Below are positions 49,656-63,807 of a stretch of DNA of 64,000 nucleotides, piece after piece. Under the pieces are notes generated by a model. The model made no database searches. It was not told the origin of the DNA and saw only the letters and a list, made by a program, of their open reading frames with translations. How positions within the stretch are numbered: the stretch's first letter is position 1; each line of letters starts with the position of its first letter. The position numbers were made by a program, and so were the translations under genes. Source of the DNA: Callaeas wilsoni (lineage: Eukaryota > Chordata > Aves > Passeriformes > Callaeidae); assembly GCA_013398955.1 (NCBI GenBank), contig VWPU01018751.1, forward strand, positions 29,778-93,777. The letters run 5' to 3'.

Positions 49656-52600
49656 AGCCTTTTGGTGAGAATGATGGACCCCACAAGGTCATCTTCCGGT
49701 TCTGTAAAAAACTACTTGACAATCTAATAACTTTCTCCCCCAAGAACTTGTAACATCCCCTAGTTTGGTGCTACCTGTTGAGTCTGAACCAGCATTTTAT
49801 CAAATGCATCAATAACAATGACACATGCCACAGGGTCCACTTTTGGAAATCCTCACCCAACACTACTTCTGAGCTTGATCACACACAGAAGCTAAGTCTG
49901 GATCATGGTCAGCATACCTACCTTGCACCATCCATGAATTTAAACAAAAATTCTTTTCCTTAGTTTTTTTTCTATGAATATCAAAACAGCACCAAAAACC
50001 TAACTAGGATTGGAGTAAATCATATCATCTGCTCTTTTTCTATCTACAGGACCTGTTATCCTGCTCCAGAGGGTAATTAAGATGTCTGACATTATTTGTT
50101 CAAACTAACCCATGCTGACTGTTACTCATAAGCACCCAGAAGATGACTAGGTGGGAAATAATTTATTAACTTCCAGAAAAAAACTGTAATAAAAGTCAGA
50201 GTGATTGTACTGCAATTCCATCTCCTCCTTTTAAAAAACTTAGCCCTATATTTTTTCATTTTTGATTGTTATGGTAACCTCACAAATTCTTCACAGGTTT
50301 TCAGAAGTAAACACCAAGAAGAAATTGAAAAGAAGTCAAGCAGCCAGCAGAAATGCAGCTCCTTCTACAAATCACAAGAACAAAACAAGTGTCACAGAAG
50401 TGAGGTCAGGGTATCCTGCCCTGACATGGGGTCACCAGTCATTCCCTGAAGGTGCCCTCTCCCCGATCACTGGTGAGTGATGCTGGTTGAATGGCTTTTC
50501 CTGAAGACTAACCTTTCCACATGCATCTTCCCATCATCTGGGGAGCAGTTTCAAACCAACTTCCCTAAGGCCCAAAGAGCCTGGAAGAAAAAATAAAGAG
50601 AAAGAAAAAACCCCTTAAATGTGTGCCCCCTAAATGGCTGTGTTCTTATTTTATCCTGGTAGCTTCTCTCAACAGTGCAGGTTTTAATTACATCGGTCTT
50701 CTGCTCCCAGGAAGTAAGTTCCAAGAAATTTTCTGTTACCATGAAATTTTCTGTTACTCTTGACATCCCTGGGCAGGCACTCATAAATGTTGCCACCTGG
50801 CAGCAATAAAAACATTTAAGCAAATAATTTTAGATTCAACATCTTTTTATGATAAAAACTTAGTATCCTCATCTTACAGAGTGATGGATGTTATTTCTCC
50901 AAGCTGCAAAACAAAGGAACCCCAATGGAAAAACAAGATAAGGACTGAACTTGGTCAAATGGCAAAATAGGAAACTCAACCCCCTAACGCTTTTAATTTC
51001 TCTTCTGTGTTGCTGCTACAAAACTGTGGCAATTTCCCCATTCAACAAGCCAAACAGCGCAACATTATTTGGCCATATTTATATGCTCAAAGTAAATGTA
51101 ATTTCACAGTCCAGATGCTAGATGTTGGCATTCCAAAAGACTTTCAGGGATGTCTGAAATCATACAAATCCTTTGCTCCAACCTGCAGGAGTAGAGGGTA
51201 ACTGGATAGCACACATTAATTTCTATGTTTATAGTTCATGCAATATTCAAATTCACTGACAATTAAAAGTATGCTATAAATGAATTAGCAGAAGAAACCC
51301 ATGGCAGAAATTCAATTACAAAGCAGAATTAAAGGAAGAGATGTCAGAAACTTTTGGAGGCTGGGCAGGAAGAGGTGAATGCATCAATCTACTATTTTCA
51401 GAGCTGCTAGCAAAAAGCTTAAGAAGAAGACTGCTCCAAATAATCATGTGTAAAGATCCTCTTTACAAAAAGAGCTTCACTGAGAGGCCAGAGAAACCAA
51501 GGTGACAAATTATTTTTTCAGACCATGTTTTGATCTGACAGGGGTCAAACTCCCTCTGAGAGGTCAGACTTCACCCACCCCTGCCTGCCCCGCAGGCATT
51601 GCAGCTCTGCCGTGTCCTGCAGAATCCTCGGACAGGCCTTGGCTTGCACCAAAGACACTGCAGACACCTTTACTTTTCTTTTGTCTTGTTTTTCAAAGTG
51701 ACTTTAACCCCATTCCTTTTCTTTGAGTCATAGGCATTATATTTTAAGCAGATTTCTTTCTACTCAGTAGAGAAGCCTCAAGTGCTGTGGGCACTTCCTG
51801 TAATGGTCACTATTTTATCCTGCCCTGTTCTAGCCTCCATTTGCTCCCCTTTGGCTGATACTATCCTTCATCAGTCTTGACGCCAATTACCAATAAGGCC
51901 CTCCCACACCTCCAAGGTTCAGCTTTCATAACTGCATTAAGACAAATCAATACTGTTATTAACATTGCCACGTTTGTGGATGGCGTGACCTGCCTGCAAA
52001 CGCTGCATGCAGCAGTGGAGATACTCCCAGGACTACAGCAAGTCTCTGCACTCCCTTATTTGCAATTTCTTTTTCAAGTAGACTCTGCTATTTCATAAAT
52101 ATGGAATGGGGTTTTTTTATCTTTTTCTTGCAAGTGCAAATTGATGAAGGCTTGTAGGACACACAGTTTTGCCGTCCCCTTCATGTGTGGGTAGCAATAC
52201 TCCATGGACAGCCAAGAACCAATTGTCCCGTCACTTGCTTTGCAGTTGGGCTCAATGATCATTGTAGGACCTTTACAACTGAACTGTTCTATTCTGCTCT
52301 AACTTTCCTCCAGTCCCCCCCAGGCAGCTCACTCATCACCCACCACCACACCTCATCTTTGGCTGTTGACTTCTGCACATGCTTGCAGATGCATCCAGAC
52401 AGCACATGCAGCCATGCCAGCACTTGTTCTGGCTGACCAGTTGCTCTGGAGCGTGTCCACTCACCCCTTCCTCTAATGCACAGTCTCTTCCCGCTCATGT
52501 CTCACCCCCTTCTCCTCCCCATCTTTCACACCAGGCCTGTAAGCCATCATGCCTGGAGCCCACCCCGCCATACGATTCAACCCACAATGCTGGGAAACTC

Positions 52601-53481
52601 CCTGGCAGAAGTAGAGGCCTCTAGGCCCCTCCATTCCAGAAGAGCTGTTGGTCAGTTCACGCTGGCCATCAAAGGACAGTCACTACCCAAGAGCACTGCC
52701 AACCTGACTCAAGAGAGCCCAGATGCCATCGCAGCCCAGCGCAGGCTCCTGGGCAGGTTTTCCAGGCCTTCCTGACCGCCAGGGTGCTACAATTAGAGAA
52801 TTAGACACTGGCTAATTTAAAAGCTAATTCAAGTGTTCTTCTCAAGACCCTGCTGAGGCTGCAGTGCAGAAACACCTTGGACTGTGCGTCACCTGAGAGG
52901 CTGGTACTGCTGAGAGAGATTGATGCTGTGTCCACAGCATAAACTGATGCCCCTCGTTTTTCTGCCTCAGATTCCTCTAGTGGCACCTCTCCCATTACCA
53001 TTTCACCTAAGCAATGTGCTTGCAACACCCCCAGTAACTACAATAATAGTAATAATGCCAGCGCATGGAGGAAACACCAAGCACTGACAGTATCGGGAAA
53101 CAGCAACAGGGACGAGCTCAAAACATTCCTTGAAGGCCATGTATTGCTTATTTGGAGCACCTTCTACACCTATTGACTGAACAGCTCCAACAGGCTCCCA
53201 GGCTGCTTTGATTTCACATGCTGTAAAGCAGCCTGCATTTTTAGAAGGTGTCCAACTCCTGCCAGCTCTCTGCCTCCAGGGTTTCCCTTCTGCAGTTTAC
53301 TTAGACAACCTTCCAACCTAATTTTTTGCAACCTGAAGCCTGTTGCTGTATCACTGGTACTTACATCTGTTCACAAAGTCACCCTGACACTGCTTGGTGA
53401 ATTTAACCTGTAACAATGAAGAGAAATGCAAAGCCAGGTCCACCCCTCAGCAGGGAAGAAAGAACAAAGAATTGTGGATAT

Positions 53482-53755
53482 AGAATCATAGAACAGTTTG
53501 CGTTGGAAGGCACCTTTAAAGGTGATACGGTACAGCACCCCTGCAATGAGCAGGGACATCTTCAACTAGATCAGGTTGCTCAGAATGCCTTCCAACCGGA
53601 CCTTGAATTTTCCCAGGGATGGGGCATCTATCACCTCTCTGAACAACCTGTGCCCATGCTTCACCACTCTTATAGTAAAAAACTTGTTCCTTACATCTAA
53701 GTCTAAAGCAATCTTCCTTCGGTTTAAGACCTTTACCCCATATTGTACCATTAAA
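53482..53755 (-). mobile_element. CR1 LINE 3' fragment
   Basis: Minus orientation. On the plus strand it begins with the tail AGAATCATAGAACAGTTTG, then TTGGAAGGCACCTTTAAAGG, ATGAGCAGGGACATCTTCAA, AGATCAGGTTGCTCAGA, TTTCCCAGGGATGGGGCATC and TTCCTTACATCTAAGTCTAAA. These are classic avian CR1 landmarks. It ends near ACCCCATATTGTACC. It is 5'-truncated and diverged. The short open frames across it are repeat-derived. Confidence 0.95.
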
Positions 53756-56700
53756 AAACCAAACAAACAACAAAACAATCTAATTCCACCAAAAAAACCC
53801 CAGTTTTAAACAAAGGAGAGTGGGTCTGCTGGGTGTCGCAGGGATGGTGGTATAATCTCTGCCCTGTTTTCCTTCAGTTTCCCTTGGCAATCAGTCTATC
53901 AGGTAAGTCAACAAGTCCTTGAGAGCACAACAAGATATTCACCTGGGAGCTTAAATTAAACCCTCCAAGTGAATAAGAGACCAACGTCTTTGTCTGGAAG
54001 GCTGTGACTTACGCTCCTGCCGAAGCAGGAGCACCACGCCTTAGCTGTGAGACATCAGAGCTGGCCTCACAGAAGCCACAGAAATCCTACCAAATGAACA
54101 TATCTAGCGCCTTAGATTTTTCCTGTGGGATTTTATAAAATGCTCCATGCTGCCCTATACATGTTCATTGCATATCTGTTGTGCTGGAGCTCTCCTTACA
54201 GCACAGAATCACTTGGAGTACATTCCGAAAAGGGAGGACCTACATTAGTAGCTTAGGTCTGCAGTGACTAACTGTTGTTCCACACCTCCAAAAACCCCAT
54301 TCTGAGAATTCCCAAAGGTTTATTTATTGAACACAGCTGCAACACAGTAGTGAAACCATTGACAGCCTGAAGCCTTCTGTACAAGAATCTTATCTCTGAC
54401 TGATGTTATCATAACAAGCAGTGATCTCTGCCAGATTCAGGGAACCAGCAGGGAAATCAACAGAAGCCCGAAGAAGCTCTTGCAAAGGAGAAACCTGCAT
54501 GCCAACCAGGCCTTTCATGAAATACATCATGGGCTAGTCCGCCAGAGATTCATCTCGGTGGAGGCAGAAGCAATTCCCCTGACCCAAATTTCCAGATTGC
54601 ATTCCTGCATTATACATCAATTTTGGCTCCCATCCCTCCTGACTTCCCTCACTGAATTGCAGAGTTGTTTAGATGTTGGGGGTTTTTTTTCCCAGGAAGA
54701 CTATTGACAAGTGCCACATACTGCCTGGTCTGACTTGCACGCAAGCAATCAGCCTACAGCTAAACAGGGTACAGGCAGTTGGGGACGGAATAGTGCCAGT
54801 TATTTACTCTATTTCCTCTTAAACTTTTTTCCAACTAAATTGTGCAATTACACATTCATTGGCCAGGAAGCTTCTCTCTTCCCCTTTTTAGCCTCCTTTT
54901 CAGTTGCATTTCCCTGCTTCACAGGATGCTCTAAACTAAACATTACATTCAAGTTACACAATAAAGATTTGGGAGTGATAGAATGAATGAGGAAGGTCAC
55001 GGGAAGGGAGGTATCTGCTAAAATAAGATTTGCTAAGCAGCTACACAGGACCTAGTGTCAACTGCCTTTTATTAAAGGAGACTGTAATTTATATTAGCTA
55101 AGATACCAGATGGAAGGACATAAGATGGCAGTAGTTGAAATAATTCAAAAAACTTTCCAAGGACTGAATGAAGCCTGAATTAATTCAAAACTCAGATTAT
55201 AGTGATATAAGCTGTTATGGCAGAGCCAAGGTCCCTCACATAACCTTATAATCCTCTCTGCATATTGAGGCTCTTTTATGCTACATAAAACCACACTCCA
55301 GCTACAGAATATGCAGCTGCATTTAAATTAAGTTTATCACAAACTAGTGCTCCTGGGCAGATCATTTATTCATTTAAAAAAATCTACACACTCTCATCTT
55401 TATAAGGGGAAAACCACCTTGGAAGCAAAGCAAAAACCAGATGCACCAGTGTCTTGTTAACCTCCAGAGAGCTGGAAAGGCAACATTAAGTGCAAAACTT
55501 CCAGCACACATCAATCACAGTTTCAGAGGCTGTAAAACATCAACCTCAGGTAACAAAGATTTTTCTAAGCTGAGAGGTCTTCCCTGCTCTGGCAGGACAG
55601 GCTGCCAGTTCCTCATAGGCAGCTCTCCTGCAGCCCAGAGCTTACCTTGGCACAGGCTGTCCCGGCACAACCAGGGCACGTGCAGATGGGTTCAGCCAGC
55701 AGCAGGGCTGTCTGGAACACAGCTGGGCAAACTCCTCCTCAGGAGCCACAGGGACACCTGGGTGACAATGCTGGAAGTCCCCTTGTCTTTGTACTCAGTG
55801 GGAGCCATGACCTGCGAGAAGCCAAGCCCCTGGAGAAGTCTGACGGTGACTACCTTGACGTCTTTGTGACCTGTCACCATTGCTACTCCAGTCAGGGATT
55901 TTTCCCTCTCCTTTCACCCACTTCTGACTACAAGTTAAGCAATGGGTTTAAATGGAGGCTGATATGAGCAGGAGCCTGGCATCTCCATGGCTCGATGTGG
56001 GCAGCAGGGTGAGATGGGGGAGCAGAAGAGACAAGCAGCGACAAACTGGCACCCTGCAAGCCCCATAGCACACCAGCCACAGACTGTGGCCGGAGACACA
56101 GAACCTGGCACAGCAATGTCACGGTCACAGACAGAGATGGCAGAGGTGGCCGGCCTTGAGTAGCTCGGCCTGCAACACCGCTCTGCCCCAGCACCTGCAC
56201 ATCCTCCTCAGACCCCGCTGCACGACACAGGGAGTGTGGTCACGTGGAAAGGAGCAGGCACAGCATTAAACCCCTTGCGGTACTCACGTGCCACTGACAG
56301 TTTGTCTTTCTGTCTAAGGCTACTCAACCTCAAGGCACACTTCTCACAAGCCCCTGAAGAGCCATTAATATTCAATAGCAAGCCTGGACTTTTGCATGCA
56401 TACAGCTTAAGAATATCCAAACTTCCATCAATATGTTTTTGCAATGCTTTCTTGGAACTGAGCAAGCAATGCAGAGCATTTTTGTTAGAAACATATCTCC
56501 CCACTAAGCATAAAAAGCCATCAAACCCACTATTGATACACAGAAGACCCCAGCACCAGTAATGGGCATCGAGCATCTGAAAACAAAGATCAGTGCAGCT
56601 AATTCAAAATGTCCCAACACAAATGGGACTAAACCAATGCCTGGCTGTGAAGCCCCTGGTGCCCAGAAGGTGATGGCTGAGCCAAATGCCGAGGAAGATC

Positions 56701-58989
56701 ATCCTTGAATGTGTCCTGCAACAAATCAGAGCTCTAGAAATGGCCAGCAAGTGCACCTTCGTTTCCAAACTGTACCTTCTGAATTACACCCATAAAAGCA
56801 AGCACTCAGTAAATTCAGCTGTTTCTGGTGCTATCAGTTCGGAACAGCTTGCCTCACTTAAGGGACAGGACTTCTATAAAGCTACAGCACACACCATGTG
56901 AACAGCCTGCCAACAGCCCCCAGCAGGGGCCACGAAAGACAGTCAAACACCAGGAGATCTGAGAGAAGAGAAATCACAGTTGGTGCGACTGAGCAGATCA
57001 GATCTGGCAAAACCCGTGTACACCAAGACATTCTGTCAGAAGAGAGACAGAGAGATCCCCTCCTGTGACAGGCTCAGCAATTGCATCCATCCTCCACTCC
57101 GGACAGTCCAGTGGTACCTTGGCAGGTGTCAGCAATGGAATTTTCCCCTGCAAAGATTCCTCTCTTCTTTGTGACTGTTAGAGAGGCATTGCTGGAGTCA
57201 CAGATTATTCAGCCTGAAACTGTTTTGGAAGCTGTTCCATCTGAACAGGACGAGACGGACTCTTTGCTCCCTTGCGAATCCCACTGGGGTCAGGAGGCTA
57301 CCCGTGGAGATAAACCTGGCTGGGAAATTCAGCCTGCAGGTTCAGGGAATCCGTAAGAAGGTGGGAGATGAGGGCTAGAGAATGAACTAAAATTGAAGCG
57401 TGATCTTTTCCTATCTCCTGAGACAAATACAGCTCTTAGTAGCAGAGCTTTAGGGCCAGATTTAGGAATGAATGCCATTTTAAGAAGCGTGACATGAGCA
57501 GAACAGAAAGTTGTGGCTGCAGTCTACAGAGCTGAATCTCATTTACTTTCAGACCATTACCACAGCTTCAATTACCCTCAGCTGGAATGAAATCTAATTT
57601 CCATTAAATAAAAAATTATCTTTTGATGCATCTTCTGATAACCCTAGGAGAAACCCTGACTGGTCTTGGCAGAGCTGCTGCTCCTGGGATGAGCCTGGTA
57701 CAGAGGAGTGTAGCACCTCAGGCTCACACTGTGCTCCCCAGGGGGACAGGCACGTGCAGTGACCAAACTCTTGACATTCAGAGAAGGGGCTTCAGCCATC
57801 ACTGAGGGTGCAGCACCCAGTGAACCATCCTCAGCCAATGGGCAGGGGAACCATCTGAAATGAAAAGCTCTCCCACAATTGATTTCAGCCAGTTTGCTTC
57901 ACATCAAGCCTAAGCCAAGGGAAATCATTTGCCATGGGATTTGGGGGAATCAGGCTTCTTACATCAGGGGGGTCTTGGTCTGCCATCTTCCACCTGGATG
58001 CAACCATTAAGGGTTCATTGCACAAAGCCACTAGAGAGGCTGGACATAAGCATGTGCTCATTCCAATTTAAATGGTTCTGACTTTCAGAAACACATGTGA
58101 TTCCACAACTGTCAAATATCTGTGTTTCCAACCCACATTTTATTTGGCATAAGTGCCTGCTTTAATGAACTCTTACACGTAGGAGCACCCGTTTTCTAGA
58201 AAGCCTCCCAGAACCCCTCTGAAGCAAAGCTGACATACATGAGCTCAACAGCAACAAAACTCAGCCCAGTGGAAATTGTGGTGACTAACCACGGAGGGCC
58301 TTATATGCTGACCCCACTTTCTTTCTCCCCCCATCCTCTGTACAGTGAGTCCAGCTCTTTCAGTACAAGAGCTTTAGGAGGGTGGACACCAGGGAGGGGA
58401 GATCAGAGAGGTGACACAAGATGCAGGGGTATTGACTGTTGAAAAAGAATCTTGAACTGGGAACTAGAAGGAAGAGCAGAAACCCCAGCGTGTTTCAGGA
58501 CAGTGCTTTGATCATTTCGCAGAGGATCATGAAAGGCAGCTGCCTGTGACACCCATCAGCCAGGCAGCTCCTGCCAGGCCCCTGCTCCCAAGCCTAGGTT
58601 TCAAGCTGCTGCCTTCCCTTCAGCTCTGGAGAGGGAGATACAGGGTTTTCAAGTGTCTTCTAACATACTGAACAGATGTTGCTTCTAGGCCCTTTCCTAA
58701 GCACTGCAAGGTATACTTGCTTTTATTTTTTGAACACACATTTCATAATCAAAGTTGGTGCTAATGGTTATGCATCCACAACATCTTCCCATGTAACTCC
58801 CACTCTCCTCTTGCACACAAACAGCTTTCATCCAGCAGCCCCAAACTGTTCTACAAAGAAAGGTCTGCTTCTCCCCAGATAAGTTTTAAGAAAGAGAAAG
58901 TGATTGTGTTTGGAGAAACGAAATTTGCCTGCTAAAAAGAAGGCTTTATTTAAGAGAGAAAGGAAAGGATGCCCTGCAAATGCTAACTG

Positions 58990-59310
58990 GCTTTGACAGT
59001 GGCTATCTGCATTGTGACCAAACCAGCGAGCTTGCTCGCCTCACACAGTGGGCGAGCTGCCAAGAGCAGAGCATCCTGCGCACAATGCCCTTTTGAAAGA
59101 GAAAAAGAAACCTGAAAAAAATTCCTGCTACCTCCGAGCAAGGACAAGCTCCTTTCTGCACAGCCAGGCCAGGCTGTGCGGAGCAGAGGTGAATGAGAAG
59201 CACTGCGCGGAAGGCTGGCGAGGACGGCTTGCAGCACGCCCACACCCTGGCTCCCAGCCCCTGCAGGCATTTCTTTTCCTCCCTCCTCCCACCGCCGCCC
59301 CCGACTATTC
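58990..59310. promoter_or_regulatory. CpG-enriched patch 4.6 kb inside intron 1
   Basis: About fifteen CG dinucleotides in roughly 320 bases, including GCGAGCTTGCTCGCC, GGGCGAGC, TGCGCAC, CTGCGCGGAAGG and CACCGCCGCCCCCGAC. This is well above the surrounding intron. It could be an alternative promoter, an enhancer or the remains of one. I found only a weak minus-strand donor-like site (GAG|GTAGCA near 59130), so no exon is called. Confidence 0.3.
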
Positions 59311-61619
59311 TAAAATGACTTTGGCATGAGCCACACGCCAACTTCTAAGCACAAGGCACCATGTATTTCCTTATTCCATGCCCAAGTTATACCATCCATC
59401 ACGTTTGTATTTTCAAGAGATTACAAGAATCTGGGGTTTACACACAAGGGACACACAAGTGTACATGCTCCCGCTCCCAGCCAATTTGCGTGAAATGCTT
59501 CTTGCACGTCCATTGCTGGGAAGTACGCTCCCGATGCTGGTATGCTGCATGGTTGGGGAATCAAAAACAAACCCCTTTGCCACTCTGACTAGTCCACCGG
59601 TTAATTCATTACGATAAACCCATTGTCCAAAACAAAAACATTATTTAATTGCTAAACCAGCTGCCCAAGTTTAGCTGTTGCTCTTGGCAAACATATCAGG
59701 ATCTCAGTACACCTGTTTTTCAGCAAGTATCTCTGTAGGTGCAAGCCGTGCATTCCACCCTTGAAGTGTCCAAGTGTCCCTGTCACCAATCCAGTGTTTT
59801 CCAACCCAAGTGGATATTTAAAGTGATACCATCAGCTAAAACACCTCTTTGAATACATTAAGATTACAGCAACTGAAATACTAGCAAGCATCCTTTTTTC
59901 CCCCCAGCTGTTAAATGTTCAATTATGCAGCTGCACTCTTCCCCATCAGGCAGTCTGATTTCCTTTAAAAACAGAGGGCAGAAAAAGATAAAAAAGGTTA
60001 AAACATATTTGAAGGAGTCACCAAAAAACCTGGCAGAAGGTCTCAAAGGCTGATGCCTGAACTGTATGCAACTACAGCTACGTCTAAGTTTTCTTGCTGC
60101 TTTTTCAAGTAGATTGCGCCACTTCAGACAGGCAGCTCATTCACTGGGAAATACATTGCATGCAAGGGAAGAAAAAGGCTGGCCAGGTTGTAGCTGGCAT
60201 CTTTTGAATGGAATGCTGCTTGGCATGGGCTTCCGAGTATCTCAACTAACATGGATCACCACAGAGAATTCCTTCAACCACTTGCTGCTTTCTTTGATTT
60301 TAAAAAGATACACACCTACAGGACAAGAAACGCTGAAACAACCCAAATACCATTGTCATTTCTTTCACACTGGTTACTCACAGGTATCTACAAACCTACT
60401 GTGCAAATGATAAGCAGCATTTCTTAATAATAATAAAGCCATCTTTCATGCAGTGCAATCCAGAAGAACTGCAACATTCCTTAGATTACAAGACTGATCT
60501 GCCCTCCCCCTCCTCCAGCTCCTGCCCTCTAATTCCAGCACAATCAGAGCAGGAGAATGCATAATTCATCCTGCGGTCGACCCTGTGGGTCTCCCAGTCA
60601 TTAAGCAACATCAAACTTTCAGAAAGGTCACATTTCCAGGAGATTCACCTGAAGATTCTCTCCTATCCACTGACAGACTCTGAGAGATAAAGTAAGGATC
60701 TCCTCATGGAGTATTTGCCCCCACTGTTCAAGGATTCCCCAATTACTTTGCTAGGAGAGCATGACAACAGGCAGAGGATATTTATCTGGGTAAGTTGAGA
60801 AATGCAGAAATCAATGGGTTAATTAGCAGGTTAGCAAAACAAAACCGACTTGTGGAACCTTTTATACAGCAAAAGAGTGATGAAGTGAAGATAACTGTTT
60901 GTATTTGTTATACTCTCCGGCTGGTAGAGGATTATTGGAACAATGGAAATTTTAGGCACTGATTCAAAACAGTTTCTGTTCATTAAACTTCAACAATTTT
61001 GCAAAAGCAAATCCTTTCATTATCCATGGGTAGAATCCCACACAATACAGTAACACAGTTAACACAAGATAAGATAAACCCCTTGCCGAAAGAAATTTAA
61101 CTTCTGTCCAAGTTTAACTCAATGAAGATGCAGATGTTAGACACAAACAATTTTCTAATATAGATAATGAACAAAGAAACTGATCCCATGTATAGACACT
61201 ATGGAAAGCATCCTAGGAACATGACGGAAAACACATTTCTAAAAAAAAGTCTGTATTTCTTCCATTAACTGGAAAACACATTGCATTTTTTCCTGAATCT
61301 GACCTAAAAGTCATGCTTGAAGGAAATTCCAGCAGTTCTTTGGAAATGTGTGAGATCCTCTTCCCGTGAGTATCAGTGCATCTTGCACATACAAACAGTG
61401 CAACATCACTGCTTAAAGTTTCATATCACTAAAAGGAAGTAAAAAACCCAATGATATAGAATTTTAATTCGTACTCCCCCCTTGGTCTACTAGCATTCTT
61501 GTCTCACCCCCGTCAAAGTGATCAACACTCAAAAGAATGTTGCCTTGCTTGTAAAAAAAAAATCACATCGCATGCGTATTTTTAATTGCAACATTTCTAA
61601 ATGCAGATCACATGCTTTT

Positions 61620-61640
61620 TTCTTTTTTTTTTTTTTTTTT
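61620..61640. repeat. Poly(T) run
   Basis: A nearly pure T run with one C interruption. It has no attached SINE or processed-pseudogene sequence that I can recognise on either side. Confidence 0.85.
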
Positions 61641-63807
61641 TGTGGAGTCATAATCCAAGTTTAATGTTGCTTAGGCTACAAATTAATCTCTATCCCCAGC
61701 TCCCAACAACTGGCCCGTGTTACTGCCATGCCCATGAGCTTGGGTGGTAGAACGGGGGCACCACAGTGCCAGCTGCGACACGCAGCGAGCAAAGCATCGC
61801 CTGCACCGACAGAGTGGCAGCCTCATCTGAGAGCTAGAAAGGTTTGTCTACACAAGTTCCCGCCAGTGCAAGCAGCCAGCTGCAAGAGCAAACCCTGCTC
61901 CAGCATCGTTGCAATTCCCTGAACGGACTAAGCTATGCCAACAAAAGCACTTTTTCTGCCAGCAGAGCTGACTCCTCAGCAGAGCTCCTGACAGTGTTGA
62001 GACAGCCACTCTACAGTGGCACCCATTTTTTCCCCTCACAGTTTCCTACACTTCCACCTCTACACAGAGAAAGGCAAGAAACAAAGAAATGCAGACAATA
62101 GGTGTGAGGATGAGGTGATGCGTGTCCTGCTCACTGGCCAGCACCTCCTCACCTCACTTAAGGAAAATGTGAGGAGATGATCGGCCTTCTTCCCCAAGCC
62201 CCACCACACTACATGAAGTCAAACACACTCAGCTCTAAGATCCATTCACCTGAATCAAAGGGTTCCCAACCCAAGCACCTGAGAAAAGGAGTCAGGAGCG
62301 AGGTAGATACTCAGCCCTGGAACAAGCAGTAAGGCTCCTCCTGGTTCTGCTCCCCGGCCAAAAGTACCCAACAATGCTGGTGGACCCCATGCGAGACAGC
62401 ATGATATCAGTGGATATCAGTGGCTGCTGAAATAGTCCCCTAGTCTTTGCTCAAATTTCATCTCAGGCAAGAAGAGCTTTTGAACCTGAAATTACGACAA
62501 ATGGTTCCCATTAGGAACAACGGGAAATATTTTGGGGAGGGAGTGATTGTTTCCTCCTTTCTTCCTCCCACAGAGAAAATTTGATCTTCCTACCAGATTT
62601 TAACTTGCGAATGGGATTACAGGACAATGCTCAGCTACAGCGCTTGCTTACAAGTATTCCTGTGAAAAAGCTCAGGATTTTGTCACAGAGGTATTAAGCA
62701 CCCAGCTATGAGCAGGAGACACAGACCTCCTGATCATCCAGATGTTTTTCTCAGCAAACCTTTTTTCCCGAAGGTGCATTAGATGACCTTTTCCCAAATC
62801 AAGCAGGAACTTATTTACATAGAAACTTACTTGTAAACACACTTGCCTTGTTTTATTTCTTATTTCTTGTAATTCTCCCTACTTCGGCAGCTAGTGTGTG
62901 CTGGAGCCATGTGATCCAGCAGGTCCCCCCATAGCCTGATGCAGAGCACGGCTGGCAGATGCCTTTGCTGCCACAACCTCACAGGAGTAGGGTGTTCCCC
63001 CTTGCCGGCTTTCAGGGAACTGGGGTGACCTTGGCCGCAGCCATCCGGCCTCTAGCAGAGCCCCAGACATCTCCCAGGTGAGGAGACAGCCAAAAAAGCC
63101 AACTCACCAGAGGCAAACGCCAGCATTTTTTAAAAGGCCGTTTGGGAAGGTTGGCGATAGGAAGTCCGGGTTTGTAGGAGTTGACTCAAAGGGCCCTGTA
63201 ACATTCATGCGTCGGGAACTTCTCCGGGTAAACCATTAACCAGCATAAAGCAGAGCTGCGAAACGCCCCTCACCACCGGGGAGGCTCACACATAGCCGAA
63301 CACACACGCGGGCTGCGCGGGGATATGCACACAGATGTACAGATATCCATACACGTACAGACATACAAGGACACAGATACACACATACGGCTCGGGGTTT
63401 TTTGAGGGCAGGGGAAAGGCTGGCAATTCCCTCTGCTCGGGGCGAGGCGAGCGCTGACACCGCAGCCCCGCGGCGGTAGAGGGGGGATCCGCTCGCACCC
63501 CCCGGACGCGAAAAGGGCACCCGAATCCGCTCCGCATCGCCTGGCGGAGAAGGGAGCAGACGCCTCGCTCCGCGCCCCACGGGGACGTAAGAGATGCGCG
63601 GAGCGCCCCGCGCCCGCAATCCAGACAGGACGTTTTGAGCCTTCTCTCCCCGAAAATACCCCGCCAAAAACCAGAAATCTCCCTCCTCCCTCCAGCTTCG
63701 CTCTCCGACAGTCCCCGCGGCAGGAGAGAGCGCGCAGACCTCCCGCAGCCCTACCGAAGTTTCCGCGCCGCTCCGCGGGCGGCGGCGGAGCAGCCCCGAC
63801 TTCTTAC

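Larger units (their letters stand above)
36757..53481. other. Intron 1 stretch, mostly featureless
   Basis: Ordinary intronic DNA. Possible very degraded CR1-like scraps occur at about 37820-38000 and 41720-41766. The longest open frame in the window lies at 48861-49655 and has its own entry. No gene, RNA gene or intact mobile element was recognised. Open frames at 37333-37716 (minus) and 45125-45481 (plus) have no known domain. Confidence 0.65.
53756..63239. other. Intron 1 stretch nearest the promoter
   Basis: Intronic sequence with a CpG-enriched patch at about 58990-59310 and a T run at 61620-61640. AT-rich blocks near 60430-60850 look like possible regulatory sequence. No named repeat or recognisable coding gene was seen. 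Open frames of 90-140 codons (for example 55441-55967, 56208-56576) have no known motif. Confidence 0.65.
5472..63807 (-). other. HPCAL1: HPCAL1 intron 1 (about 58 kb)
   Basis: This is the interval between the predicted donor of the non-coding first exon (63807) and the acceptor before the start codon (5472). A very long first intron is expected for this gene family. I saw no confidently recognisable coding gene on either strand. The contents I can name are listed separately: an LTR, CR1 fragments, a polypurine minisatellite, low-complexity stretches and CpG-rich patches. Confidence is limited by the exon 1 call, not by the exon 2 acceptor. Confidence 0.72.

Noticed and set aside
63236..63667. 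143-codon minus-strand frame near the promoter
   Set aside because: It lies within the CpG island, where high GC depletes stop codons. The peptide is Arg/Ala/Pro-rich and then CA-repeat derived, with no domain.
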